DNA from: Marinobacter caseinilyticus
GTDB lineage: Bacteria > Pseudomonadota > Gammaproteobacteria > Pseudomonadales > Oleiphilaceae
Length of the DNA: 64,000 bases
Assembly: GCF_011074955.1 (NCBI RefSeq)
Contig: NZ_WUQJ01000018.1
Span: 124,001 to 188,000, forward strand
Reading direction: 5' to 3'
Part shown: positions 50,088 to 57,990 of the stretch, piece after piece
Numbering within the stretch: position 1 is the first letter of the stretch
Layout of the letters: the number at the start of each line of letters is the position of its first letter
The notes under the pieces: generated by a model
Databases searched by the model: none
The model's input: only the letters and a program-made list of their open reading frames with translations
What the model was told of the DNA's origin: nothing
Made by a program: the position numbers and the translations under genes

Positions 50088-50195
50088 TCACATTGATCGT
50101 ATTTTCAGATAACGTTTGATGTCTTTCAGGTTCAGTAGAATGCACCCAACAATCGCCACCAGTACAAGAAACCAGAAAACTCCCCATCCACTCAT
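50088..50195 (-). CDS. 35-residue single-helix membrane protein in the hydrogenase operon (DUF6893-like)
   Basis: Small open frame MSGWGVFWFLVLVAIVGC... of 35 residues. One transmembrane helix (about 4-22) is followed by a short basic tail with LKDIKRYLKIRSM. A near-perfect GGGAGG stands six bases before the ATG, which is the best evidence that it is translated. It lies between the maturation protease and hypF on the same strand, with about 75 bases on each side. The tail resembles the small DUF6893 proteins that accompany actinobacterial hydrogenases; this is from memory and needs a search. It could be a membrane tether for the otherwise soluble hydrogenase. Confidence 0.75.
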   Translation of the reverse strand: MSGWGVFWFLVLVAIVGCILLNLKDIKRYLKIRSM

Positions 50196-50268
50196 GTCCG
50201 TCCTCCCGGAGCAGGCTCGCTCCTCAGCATGTTGTTCCTGTCCTGGCGCTGCCTTTCAGTTCCTGCGG

Positions 50269-50793
50269 TCAGGCCTGGAGTTTCATCGGTGACACAGGTC
50301 TGAGCCTCTGGGTGGACCATTCTGCGGCAATGCGCTGGACCTCAGTAATGACCACGGGAATAGCCGCCTCAACCGGTTCACTCAAATCCATCCTGCCCTC
50401 GTCGTCGTTCAGGGTCTCCGGCTGGCACCCGATCAACAGTACCCGTGGGCATACCGTGCCGAGTGAGGCCGCAAAGCGCAGTACGGTGACCGGATCCATG
50501 GCGTGCGGGCTGAACATTGGCCGGTAGGTGTTGGCGGTGGTCGGGCTGTCGAGGTCGGGTTCAATCCGATAGACCGTGCCCGGCACGCCACCGCGGTCGA
50601 CGGCGTCAATCAGGATGACACCGTGGTAGCCGTCCACCAGGGCATAACTCAGGTCCAGGCCGCGAATACCGAAGTCCACCACGTCGATTTCGGGCGCAAG
50701 AGTCCGTTGACTTAACCGTTGCGCCACTACCGAACCAAAGCCATCATCGCCCATAAAAATATTGCCGATGCCGCCAATCAGTATGCGTGTCAT
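50269..50793 (-). CDS. Hydrogenase maturation protease (HyaD/HoxM-type)
   Basis: 174-residue endopeptidase that removes the C-terminal peptide of the large subunit once nickel is inserted. GGIGNIFMGDDGFG (residues 6-19) holds the first metal ligand of the family, LIDAVDRGG the second, and FSPHAMDP the His. The ATG at 50793 has AGGAG upstream and overlaps the stop of the 475-aa gene by four bases (ATGA). Confidence 0.93.
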   Translation of the reverse strand: MTRILIGGIGNIFMGDDGFGSVVAQRLSQRTLAPEIDVVDFGIRGLDLSYALVDGYHGVILIDAVDRGGVPGTVYRIEPDLDSPTTANTYRPMFSPHAMDPVTVLRFAASLGTVCPRVLLIGCQPETLNDDEGRMDLSEPVEAAIPVVITEVQRIAAEWSTQRLRPVSPMKLQA

Positions 50794-52217
50794 CGTGTCG
50801 TCTCCTGTCGGGCGCGGGGCGCCAGGGGTTCCAGTTCCTCGGGCGCAAAGAAAAAACGGTGACCGGGCATGCGTTCCAGTCCCCATTCGCGACCGGGGTC
50901 ATCATCGACCGTTACCGCCACGTAGACCCGGTCCTCAAAGTCGCGCTCAATGGCTTCGATGACCGCGGTTTTGCCGGCCAATACCAGATCCATGACATCG
51001 CTTCGGTTGCCGGGGCGCAGACGCACTGGATCGCCCACTTGCAGCTCGCGATTGCCGAGCCGGCAAGACGCCGACTGCGGTTTGTCGGTGGGCGGCTCGA
51101 GTGGGTTAGGGGGGGCTGAGGTGTGGTCGGTCACCGCCGGATCGTGCTCAGGCGCGGGGTCGCGCACTGGGTCGCGAAGGGTACCGTGCAGGCGCATGAA
51201 AGCGTTGGCATCCAGCGCTTCAGTCCGTGCCAGCAGCTCGGCGGCTCGCGGTTCTGTGGCGGCCATTTCCTGCTTTTCGGCGTCGGTCATGGCGAGAATG
51301 CGCAAGCTCAGGATCTCGTCGATCTCGGTGGCGTCAAAAAAGTCTCCGGGACTTTCCGGCGCCACCTCGGGGTAGTCGTAAAGGATGATGGGCGACGATA
51401 GCAGGGTGTCGTGACTGCCGGGCCGACCCACGAGTACTGGGTACGTGCCTTGGTTTTCGCATTCGGCCGCCGCCTGTGCCAAATGTGAGGGCGGGTCCAG
51501 CAGGGACATAAAACGACCGCCACCTAGACCCAGAAGGGTGTGGGTGGAGGCAAAGGAGTAAAGGCTGGCTTCGTCACGATCGTCCACCACTGACGGGTCC
51601 ATCGGTGTCCGGTTCTCGATTTTGACAGTGAGTCGGTAGGTGGTGTCAGTGAGGGTTGTCAGGCGGACGTCCACAGTCCCCTGGATAGCGTTTTGACGGC
51701 GCAGCAGCACACCCAGGATCAACCCGGACGAATCTGCGACCGGCTCCGATTCACACTGCCCCGGAAAGGCAAATGGTTGGGACACTGGCTGTTCAAACAA
51801 CTCGGCCAATGAGCATTCGGCAATCACCAGGTCCCGTTCGACAACTTCCTGCCAGCTACAATACTGGCGGTCGCCCAGAGTTAAAGAGGGCACCCGTTTG
51901 AACTCCGGGGCCCAGGTCCGCGCCTGATGGGTTGGCCACGTGGTAAAGGGTGTGGTCAGTTTGCCCACCTCCCTGGCTAGCGGGTGCAGAAACCGTACCC
52001 GTACTTCCAGCCGGGTGTGGAGATCACCTTCCACAAGGCATTGGGTCTGCATGTGCCAGGGTTCGCTGGCGTCAGTGGCGTTGGCATAAGCCTTCGGGTA
52101 AATGCCGCCGAAAGTCCAGCGTTGACGATTCTTTGCCGCAGTGGGGCGGTAGGGATAAAGGATATAGCCTTCGTACAGCACCGCGTCGATCAACGGTTGT
52201 GCGTGTTCAAAGTTCAT
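50790..52217 (-). CDS. Uncharacterised hydrogenase-locus protein, 475 aa
   Basis: No family with known function is recognised. The first about 330 residues form a beta-rich domain opening MNFEHAQPLIDAVLYEGYILYPYR, with motifs such as GGIYPKAYA, SFASTHTLLGLGGGRF and SSPIILYDYPEVAPESPGDFFDATEIDEIL. A Pro-rich linker (about 360-400) follows, then a small C-terminal beta domain with VGDPVRLRPG and GKTAVIEAIERDFEDRVYVAVTVDDDPG. The last is reminiscent of an SH3-like or KOW-like barrel. There is no signal peptide. It overlaps the DUF6084-like gene and the protease gene by four bases each. Similar proteins occur in group 1h loci, which makes a role in assembly or electron transfer likely but unproven. 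Confidence 0.75.
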   Translation of the reverse strand: MNFEHAQPLIDAVLYEGYILYPYRPTAAKNRQRWTFGGIYPKAYANATDASEPWHMQTQCLVEGDLHTRLEVRVRFLHPLAREVGKLTTPFTTWPTHQARTWAPEFKRVPSLTLGDRQYCSWQEVVERDLVIAECSLAELFEQPVSQPFAFPGQCESEPVADSSGLILGVLLRRQNAIQGTVDVRLTTLTDTTYRLTVKIENRTPMDPSVVDDRDEASLYSFASTHTLLGLGGGRFMSLLDPPSHLAQAAAECENQGTYPVLVGRPGSHDTLLSSPIILYDYPEVAPESPGDFFDATEIDEILSLRILAMTDAEKQEMAATEPRAAELLARTEALDANAFMRLHGTLRDPVRDPAPEHDPAVTDHTSAPPNPLEPPTDKPQSASCRLGNRELQVGDPVRLRPGNRSDVMDLVLAGKTAVIEAIERDFEDRVYVAVTVDDDPGREWGLERMPGHRFFFAPEELEPLAPRARQETTR

Positions 52218-52864
52218 GACAGGGCCTCCGCAACGTTCTGAAGCAGACCGTTCAATGCCTCGTCGAAATTGGTATAGCCTTGCCGAACCTTGTAGCTATT
52301 GATGGCATCAAACACTTTGCGGTTGACGCACAGCCAGTTCTGGTTGGGGTAATAGAGGTCCATCATGTTGCGCCAAACCTGCACGGGCAGGTTGTAGCGG
52401 GATTCTTCGTGCCAGGAAATCAGGTCCATCGCCAACGCACCCTCGTCGTCGCGGTAAAATACGCTGCCGGAATAGAGCAACAATAACGGCACTTCGCCGT
52501 CTGCCAGACCGTAGAAGTATTTGGTGGCGGCGAGGTTGAAATCAAAACTGCACGGCACCGGCAGGTCCACCGCTGTGTGAAGGGTGTCGAATGCAGGAAC
52601 CACCACGCCGGTGTGGGTCCATAGCATCGAATGCAGTGTCTGGTGCCAGCGTTCCGGGGCCCCGAACAGGTCCTTCAGATGGGCTTGTTCGGCGGGCGCA
52701 TAGTGGCGCCGGGTGGTATCGATACGAATTTGGCACTGCAGTGAAATGCACTGTATGGCCAGCGCCTCGCCGCGCTGGTTGACCGAAAGCCTTAAATTCA
52801 GGGCCGGCGCTGCAGTGTGTCTGGCGGGATGGGCGCTCTCGACGTTGAAATGGATGTCAGGCAT
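52214..52864 (-). CDS. DUF6084-like hydrogenase accessory protein
   Basis: 216 residues from the ATG at 52864 (AGGA nine bases upstream). An upstream ATG at 52903 would add 13 residues. It begins MPDIHFNVESA; other features are QCQIRIDTTRRHYAPAEQAHLKDLFG, a conserved-looking VDLPVPCSFDFNLAATKYFYGL and LLLLYSGSVFY. It is soluble and beta-rich. The order NifU-like - DUF5947 - DUF6084 after the large subunit is the one known from actinobacterial group 1h loci. The family assignment is from memory of that order, and the function is unknown. Confidence 0.75.
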   Translation of the reverse strand: MPDIHFNVESAHPARHTAAPALNLRLSVNQRGEALAIQCISLQCQIRIDTTRRHYAPAEQAHLKDLFGAPERWHQTLHSMLWTHTGVVVPAFDTLHTAVDLPVPCSFDFNLAATKYFYGLADGEVPLLLLYSGSVFYRDDEGALAMDLISWHEESRYNLPVQVWRNMMDLYYPNQNWLCVNRKVFDAINSYKVRQGYTNFDEALNGLLQNVAEALS

Positions 52865-53513
52865 GGATGCGGTTCCTGTTAATGGTTGCTCCATCGGTCT
52901 CACTCCTCAGGCGGCTGAAAAACTGTTGAATGGCGTCCCGCGCTTCTTCACCACCGGACAAGCCCTGCCAGCGTTGGCGAATCAAGCCGACCAGCCCATA
53001 ACAGCGGTCGATGGGGGTTCGGAAGTACTCACGTGCGCCATCCATACGATTGACCAGCAAGGCCTCAACATCGGCCTGCAATTCATTGAGAACAGGGTTG
53101 GCAATTGCCAGCTCGGCCCAGGCGGTCAGCGTCAGGGTGGATTCTGTTGCCCCGGCTGGACCCGGGTAGAAAGCCACCACACGGCCGGTTGGCGAGTTGT
53201 GAAAGAAAAATGCGATGTTGATAGGAATCAACAGGGCATCCCACTGAGCATCGGCCAGGTCGAATTCGGGCAGTCGTGTCACCCGTCCTGGGACGCGCCG
53301 ATAACGCCGGGCCTCGGGATTGTCGAATAACAGTGCACACGCCTGACAGACACACGACAACTGTCGGGTTGCCGGTTCAATCAGATGGGGGTGGTCGCGC
53401 CCAATCTCTGTGCTGCAGAGCTCGCATCGTTCGGTGATCCGGGCACCGGCGTCCATAAAATTTTTCAGTGCGGCAACCCAGTCTTTCGGCTGCGTTCTGG
53501 TTCTCCCTTCCAT
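52857..53513 (-). CDS. DUF5947-like hydrogenase accessory protein
   Basis: 218 residues. The N-terminal third has two Cys pairs, CELC (about 30-33) and CQAC (about 56-59), which could form a zinc or rubredoxin-like iron site. GRVTRLPEFDLADAQWDALLIPINIAFFF and VVAFYPGPAGATES follow, and the C-terminal part is helical with FRTPIDRCYGLVGLIR. AAGGA precedes the ATG. It overlaps the DUF6084-like gene. Rubredoxin-like proteins are used by several hydrogenase loci in iron-sulfur or oxygen protection. That role is only inferred here. Confidence 0.75.
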   Translation of the reverse strand: MEGRTRTQPKDWVAALKNFMDAGARITERCELCSTEIGRDHPHLIEPATRQLSCVCQACALLFDNPEARRYRRVPGRVTRLPEFDLADAQWDALLIPINIAFFFHNSPTGRVVAFYPGPAGATESTLTLTAWAELAIANPVLNELQADVEALLVNRMDGAREYFRTPIDRCYGLVGLIRQRWQGLSGGEEARDAIQQFFSRLRSETDGATINRNRIHA

Positions 53514-53564
53514 TGGTTCTCGTCCTTGGTTGTAGCGCTGTTTGTAAGGTCTTTGTTGGTTCCA

Positions 53565-54134
53565 TTATTTGGTGACGGCTCTGGAGCTGGTCACCCACAC
53601 CAGGGGCTCCGCTAGCGTCAGTGCTCTGGTGGCGTCCAAGCCTTCGATCTCAATACCGCCAGCGTCGGGCGCCATCTCAAGCACGGTGGCTTCAATCTCC
53701 GCGCGCAGGGACGCCACCGGTGCGGTGCGGCCCTTTTGAGTGTCCTCACTGATACGAATGCGCACGACGTTATCCTCAACCCCCATTAATTCTGCACGAA
53801 CCCCTTTCACCCCCAGATGAGGGCGCAGGCGCTCCACTGCGTTGCGGGCTCGGGTTGCCAGGTCGTCGGGGTGCAGGTCATGCAGCAGCAACAATCCCCG
53901 GACCCGGGGGTTGGCGGTAAATCGGGGTACCAGCGTGTCGGCGGGTTGCAAGCCCGCTTCCCGCACAATCGCTAACATATCCGCCAGTCCCAAGTGGTGC
54001 AGGCGCAGAACCACTTGCACCAACTCACGGGTGGCGGATTTGGCAGCCGGATCCTGCAGGGTCTCGAGGTTGGACATAAGACCCTGCAGGCGAGCGACCT
54101 CAGCATCCAGCTCGCGCTGGCTTTGCTCGCTCAT
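53565..54134 (-). CDS. NifU-like domain protein lacking all cysteines
   Basis: 189 residues. The C-terminal part (about 120-175) has the NifU C-terminal fold pattern ending PDAGGIEIEGL. However, the CxxC pair used by NifU/NfuA to hold a [4Fe-4S] cluster is missing, and no Cys occurs anywhere in the protein. The N-terminal half is helical (LHHLGLADMLAIVREAG). The start overlaps the hydrogenase large subunit stop by four bases. It cannot be a normal scaffold; a structural role or partner binding is more likely. Confidence 0.8.
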   Translation of the reverse strand: MSEQSQRELDAEVARLQGLMSNLETLQDPAAKSATRELVQVVLRLHHLGLADMLAIVREAGLQPADTLVPRFTANPRVRGLLLLHDLHPDDLATRARNAVERLRPHLGVKGVRAELMGVEDNVVRIRISEDTQKGRTAPVASLRAEIEATVLEMAPDAGGIEIEGLDATRALTLAEPLVWVTSSRAVTK

Positions 54135-56008
54135 GGCTGCTTTCCTGGTTTGGGTGCGTCTGCGTCACCCTTGTCTGGCGTCTTTGTTGCCTGGTGTACG
54201 CCACCGTTACCGGGAGCGTGAATAACGTCGAGGGTCTTGCCATTCCCGAGGTACATATGCACCCCGCACGGCAGGCAAGGGTCAAAGCTGCGCACCGCCC
54301 GCATGATGTCGATGCCCTTGAAGTTGTCGGGGCCGTTCTCCTCGAATATGGGCGTGTTCTGCACAGCATCTTCGTAGGGTCCAGGGGTGCCATACACGTC
54401 ACGCGGGCTGGCATTCCAGGGGGTGGGTGGGTACGGGTGATAGTTGGCGATCTTGCCATTGCGAATCACCAGGTGGTGCGACAATACCCCCCGGACGGCT
54501 TCGTGGAAGCCGCAGCCAATCGCTTCGTCGGGCACGGTAAACTCGGTCCAGGTCTTGGTGTTGCCGGCCTGCAGTTCACCCAGCGCTTTCTCTACGAAGT
54601 GCAGGGCACAGCATGCGGCGTATACCTGGAAGTAGGTTCGGGCCCGGTTGCGCTCAATGGCGTTGCTCCATTTTGGCACGTGCCATTCGAATTCGACCTC
54701 GGGTTTGAGTGCGGTTTCCGGCAGGTACATTTTGATGCTTTCGCCGGTCGCCTTGATGTAGCCGATGTCGACCAGCCCCGCCAGTGCCGTGGACCAAAGC
54801 CGGGCCAGCGCGCCGCCGCCGGTATCCAGGGCCAGATGATCGCCGCTGCGCTTATCCAGCCAACGCGGTGACATCACCCAGGAGTATTTGTCGTCGAAGT
54901 TGCGTTTCTGTGGCCGCGGCACTGTGGTTTGATTCCACGGATGGTTGATATCCACGTCGTTGCCCAGAGGATCTTTGTCCACCAGCTTGGCGCGTTTTTC
55001 CCAACTCTCGTAGAAGGAACTGCCCAGCAGGATGCGCATCTGCAGATTGATCTCCACCAGGTCAGTGGTGACCAGCTCGCCATCAACCACAACTCCGGGC
55101 GTGACAAACATGGCCCGACCCCAATCGGTCATGTGCTTGTACTGGTAGTTGCACCGGTCGGGGTCATTGAACGCACCCCAACAGCCCAGCAAAATGCGCC
55201 GACGGCCCACTTCCTCGTAGCCGGGCAGTGCTTCGTAAAAGAAATCGTAGATGTCGTCGTGCAAGGGCAGGCACCGTTTCATGAACTCGCAATACTTCAT
55301 CAGTCGGGTCAGGTAGTCGGTGAACAGCTGCACCGTGGGCACTGTGCCGACGCCGCCAGGGTAAATGGTTGAGGGGTGCACGTGGCGGCCTTCCATCAGG
55401 CAGATCATCTCGCGGGTGTACCGGGATACCTCCAGGGTCTCCCGGTAAAAGTCGCCCTCAAAAGGGTTGAGCGCGGTCATGATGTCGGCAATGGTTCTGT
55501 AGCCGTGTATGTCGGCGTTGGGGGATCCCGTGCGCTGGGCCTGCTCCCAGACACCGGGGTTGGTCTCCTGAACCATCTTGGCGCAGAAGTCTACCATCAG
55601 TAGGTTGTCCTGGAAGATGTTGTGATCAAACATGTATTCGGCGGCTTCGCCCAGGTTGATGATCCATTCCGCGATCGGTGGAGGTTTTATGCCATAGGCC
55701 ATGTTCTGGGCGTAAACCGAACACACACAGTGATTGTCACCGCAAATGCCGCAGATACGGCTGGTAATGAAATGAGCGTCCCGCGGGTCCTTGTTCTTCA
55801 TGAACACCGAATAGCCACGGAAGATAGAAGAGGTGCTGTGACATTCGGCCACTTCCCGGTTATCGAAATCGATCTTGGTGTAGATCCCCAGGCTGCCGAC
55901 GATCCGGGTGATAGGGTCCCAGTTCATGTCGATGAGGTTGCCGCGAGGTTTTTGGGCGGCGTCGCGGTTCTGCTCTCCGACATCGGGTGCTTCTGTGGTG
56001 TTGGCCAT
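54131..56008 (-). CDS. hhyL: [NiFe]-hydrogenase large subunit (group 1h-like)
   Basis: 625-residue catalytic subunit that oxidises H2. The L1 motif RICGICGDNHCVC supplies Ni ligands Cys86 and Cys89, and the L2 motif DPCLPCGVH supplies Cys578 and Cys581. Residues after His584 form a 41-residue C-terminal extension expected to be removed by the protease encoded downstream. NWDPITRIVGSLG opens the conserved core. The length and the L1/L2 sequences fit the group 1h ('actinobacterial') type better than group 1d or 2a. It follows the small subunit by about 40 bases. It has no signal peptide, so the enzyme is cytoplasmic, possibly membrane-associated. Confidence 0.96.
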   Translation of the reverse strand: MANTTEAPDVGEQNRDAAQKPRGNLIDMNWDPITRIVGSLGIYTKIDFDNREVAECHSTSSIFRGYSVFMKNKDPRDAHFITSRICGICGDNHCVCSVYAQNMAYGIKPPPIAEWIINLGEAAEYMFDHNIFQDNLLMVDFCAKMVQETNPGVWEQAQRTGSPNADIHGYRTIADIMTALNPFEGDFYRETLEVSRYTREMICLMEGRHVHPSTIYPGGVGTVPTVQLFTDYLTRLMKYCEFMKRCLPLHDDIYDFFYEALPGYEEVGRRRILLGCWGAFNDPDRCNYQYKHMTDWGRAMFVTPGVVVDGELVTTDLVEINLQMRILLGSSFYESWEKRAKLVDKDPLGNDVDINHPWNQTTVPRPQKRNFDDKYSWVMSPRWLDKRSGDHLALDTGGGALARLWSTALAGLVDIGYIKATGESIKMYLPETALKPEVEFEWHVPKWSNAIERNRARTYFQVYAACCALHFVEKALGELQAGNTKTWTEFTVPDEAIGCGFHEAVRGVLSHHLVIRNGKIANYHPYPPTPWNASPRDVYGTPGPYEDAVQNTPIFEENGPDNFKGIDIMRAVRSFDPCLPCGVHMYLGNGKTLDVIHAPGNGGVHQATKTPDKGDADAPKPGKQP

Positions 56009-56047
56009 GACAAGGCTCCTTCCTGACAGGTCCGTTGCGTCCGGTGC

Positions 56048-57115
56048 CTAACGTCGTACTTCCGAGGGCGGATTGGTGGTTAACTCGGCCCGGTTGTGGC
56101 GCCAGCGGGGTTCTTTGTTAAGGGTGTCGTTGGTAAAGCCCCGCAACCACTTGATCAACTTGCCATATGGCTTGACCAGGTTTGACGACAACACCGCACC
56201 AGGAGGCTCGTCCATAAACGGCATGAATTTGTCGGGGAAACCCGGCATGGTACAGCCAATGCAGATGCCGCCGACGTTTGGGCAGCCGCCAAGACCGTCC
56301 ATCCACCCACGTTTGGGTACGTTGCACTGAACCACCGGACCCCAGCACCCGAGTTTGACGATGCACTCGGGCCGGCCGTATTCGGTGGCGAAAAGGCCCT
56401 GCTCGTAATAACCCGCCCGGTCGCACCCCTCGTGCACGGTTTTACCGAACAGCCACGTCGGGCGCCCCGCCGCGTCGAGTGGAATCATGGGGGCAACACC
56501 CGCCAGCTGGCGTAGCAGGTAGAGCAAGGTTTCCATAAAATTGTCCGGCTGTACCGGGCAACCCGGCACATTCACGACGGGCAAGCCGGCTTTGGATTTC
56601 CAATGCCAGCCGAGGTAATCATTTACCCCCATGCAACCGGTAACATTGCCCTGCATCGCGTGGATGCCGCCATAGGTGGCACAGGTGCCGCAAGCCACAA
56701 CAGCCAGCGCCTTGGGAGTTAGTCGGTCAAGCCATTGCGGGATGGTGATGGGCTCGCCGGTATCGGGATCATTGCCCATATACGCCCAATAGCCCTCGCC
56801 ACTGAGGTGCTCATTGGGGATCGAGCCTTCCATCACCAACACAAAATCGATTTCACCGCGAGCGGCCTGATGCCAATACGCCATCAACTCGTCGCCGACC
56901 TCGTAGCACAGATCGGGGTTGTGCAGGTGAACCTTGGGCAAACCGGGAATCGCGCCCAGCACAACATCTTCAATGCTGGGTAGGGTGGCGGCGGTGATCG
57001 AAATCGAGTCGCCATCGCAACTCATGCCGTCGTTGATCCAGATGATGTGCACTTCTTTCAGGTCGGGTTTGCGTTGCGTCTTACGCCCATAGGGGACAGT
57101 GGTCGTTTCGTCCAT
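56048..57115 (-). CDS. hhyS: [NiFe]-hydrogenase small subunit (group 1h-like)
   Basis: 355-residue iron-sulfur subunit that passes electrons from the active site. The ATG at 57115 has GGAGG upstream; an in-frame ATG at 57214 would add 33 atypical residues. There is no twin-arginine signal peptide and no C-terminal membrane anchor. The proximal cluster site reads CDGD (Cys33...Asp36) where CxGC is usual; Cys145 and Cys186 complete it, so a three-Cys, one-Asp cluster is predicted. Distal and medial ligands lie in HEGCDRAGYYEQG, KLGCWGP, CNVPKRGW, GGCPNVGGICIGCTMPGFPD. The Asp ligand is known from the oxygen-insensitive group 1h hydrogenase of Cupriavidus eutrophus. Confidence 0.96.
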   Translation of the reverse strand: MDETTTVPYGRKTQRKPDLKEVHIIWINDGMSCDGDSISITAATLPSIEDVVLGAIPGLPKVHLHNPDLCYEVGDELMAYWHQAARGEIDFVLVMEGSIPNEHLSGEGYWAYMGNDPDTGEPITIPQWLDRLTPKALAVVACGTCATYGGIHAMQGNVTGCMGVNDYLGWHWKSKAGLPVVNVPGCPVQPDNFMETLLYLLRQLAGVAPMIPLDAAGRPTWLFGKTVHEGCDRAGYYEQGLFATEYGRPECIVKLGCWGPVVQCNVPKRGWMDGLGGCPNVGGICIGCTMPGFPDKFMPFMDEPPGAVLSSNLVKPYGKLIKWLRGFTNDTLNKEPRWRHNRAELTTNPPSEVRR

Positions 57116-57366
57116 GGCTTGCCTCCTCCGCGAATCCCTCGCATCGTTCCGTGTGACATAGCCGCAAAAACAACAGGGGTATGGGCGGATGACAGCTCGG
57201 TTGTCAGACCGCAAGTCACAGATGATGTTAGTGATAACCCAGCCGGGAGAACAAAAACAGGGGGAAGGCTACCTAGGTAATACTCCTAAAGGGTTGGGGT
57301 TGACCATAATAAACAGGGGATTAAGTGCTTTATTGACGCATGTCGGTCCGCATTCAGGGCGTGGGA
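57116..57366. promoter_or_regulatory. Promoter region of the hydrogenase operon, with a palindrome at 57270-57279
   Basis: 251 bases between the response regulator stop and hhyS. It contains the perfect ten-base palindrome TACCTAGGTA about 155 bases before the hhyS ATG. Its TACC/GGTA arms resemble the TACYYMT heptamers bound by NarL/FixJ-type regulators. No sigma54 (GG-N10-GC) promoter and no terminator were found. Transcription of the structural genes may start here. Confidence 0.4.
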
Positions 57367-57990
57367 CTAAAGATGCAGTTCTCGGATACCGCACAGCATG
57401 GCCATGGTTAACAGTTCGGTCGCGGAATGGGCCTGCATCTTGTGCATGACGTGTTCCCGGTGGTGCTCCACAGTGCGCGGACTGATTTTGAGCTGGCGGG
57501 CAATGAGTTTGTTGGGGAGATCCGATACCACCAGGCGAAAGACCTGCTGCTCCCTCGGGGTGAGGTTGGTATAACGTTCCCTGACGACCGCCTGTTCACC
57601 CGCCAGCCGGCGATCGATGAGGTTTTTTTGCAGGGCCTGGGCGACGCAGTTCAGTAAGTCTTTTTCGCTGAATGGTTTGGTCAGGAAATCCATGGCGCCG
57701 CCTTTTAACGCAATCACCGCTGTGGTGGCATCGCCGTGGCCGGTAATAAAGATGATGGGCAAGTGGCAGTGTCGCTTGTCGAGCGCTTGCTGTAATTCCA
57801 GCCCGTTCATGTCCGGCATACGCAGGTCGGTCACGATGCAACCGGGCTGGTTCAGATCAATCTCATCGAGCAGGGCACGGGCACAAGTATATCCCCGGAC
57901 CGTTAAGCCGGTCGAACGCAAAGTGCGCTCGATGGCCGCCAGGAATGGCAGGTCATCGTCGACCACGTGAATAACCTGTTCAGTCAGCAT
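57367..57990 (-). CDS. FixJ/NarL-type response regulator of the hydrogenase locus
   Basis: 207 residues. The receiver domain has VVDDD (residues 9-13), phospho-acceptor Asp55 in VTDLRMPDMNG, FITGHGD and LTKPF. The C-terminal LuxR-type helix-turn-helix has LTPREQQVFRLVVSDLPNKLIARQL and TVEHHREHVMHKM. The ATG at 57990 lies inside the end of the kinase gene (11-base overlap). This and the domain pair show they form one system. It is placed directly before hhyS on the same strand, so it is the natural candidate to control hydrogenase expression, perhaps through the palindrome in the gap. Confidence 0.93.
   Translation of the reverse strand: MLTEQVIHVVDDDLPFLAAIERTLRSTGLTVRGYTCARALLDEIDLNQPGCIVTDLRMPDMNGLELQQALDKRHCHLPIIFITGHGDATTAVIALKGGAMDFLTKPFSEKDLLNCVAQALQKNLIDRRLAGEQAVVRERYTNLTPREQQVFRLVVSDLPNKLIARQLKISPRTVEHHREHVMHKMQAHSATELLTMAMLCGIRELHL

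Noticed and set aside
54131..57115. Group 1d or 2a assignment of the hydrogenase
   Set aside because: There is no Tat signal and no cytochrome b gene (against 1d), and the CDGD site plus the DUF5947/DUF6084/SIS accessory set argue against both. A closely related subgroup such as 1l is still possible and needs a tree.
57116..57366. Sigma54 promoter before hhyS, as used by many uptake hydrogenases
   Set aside because: No GG-N10-GC pair was found on the minus strand, and the regulator is FixJ-like rather than NtrC-like.
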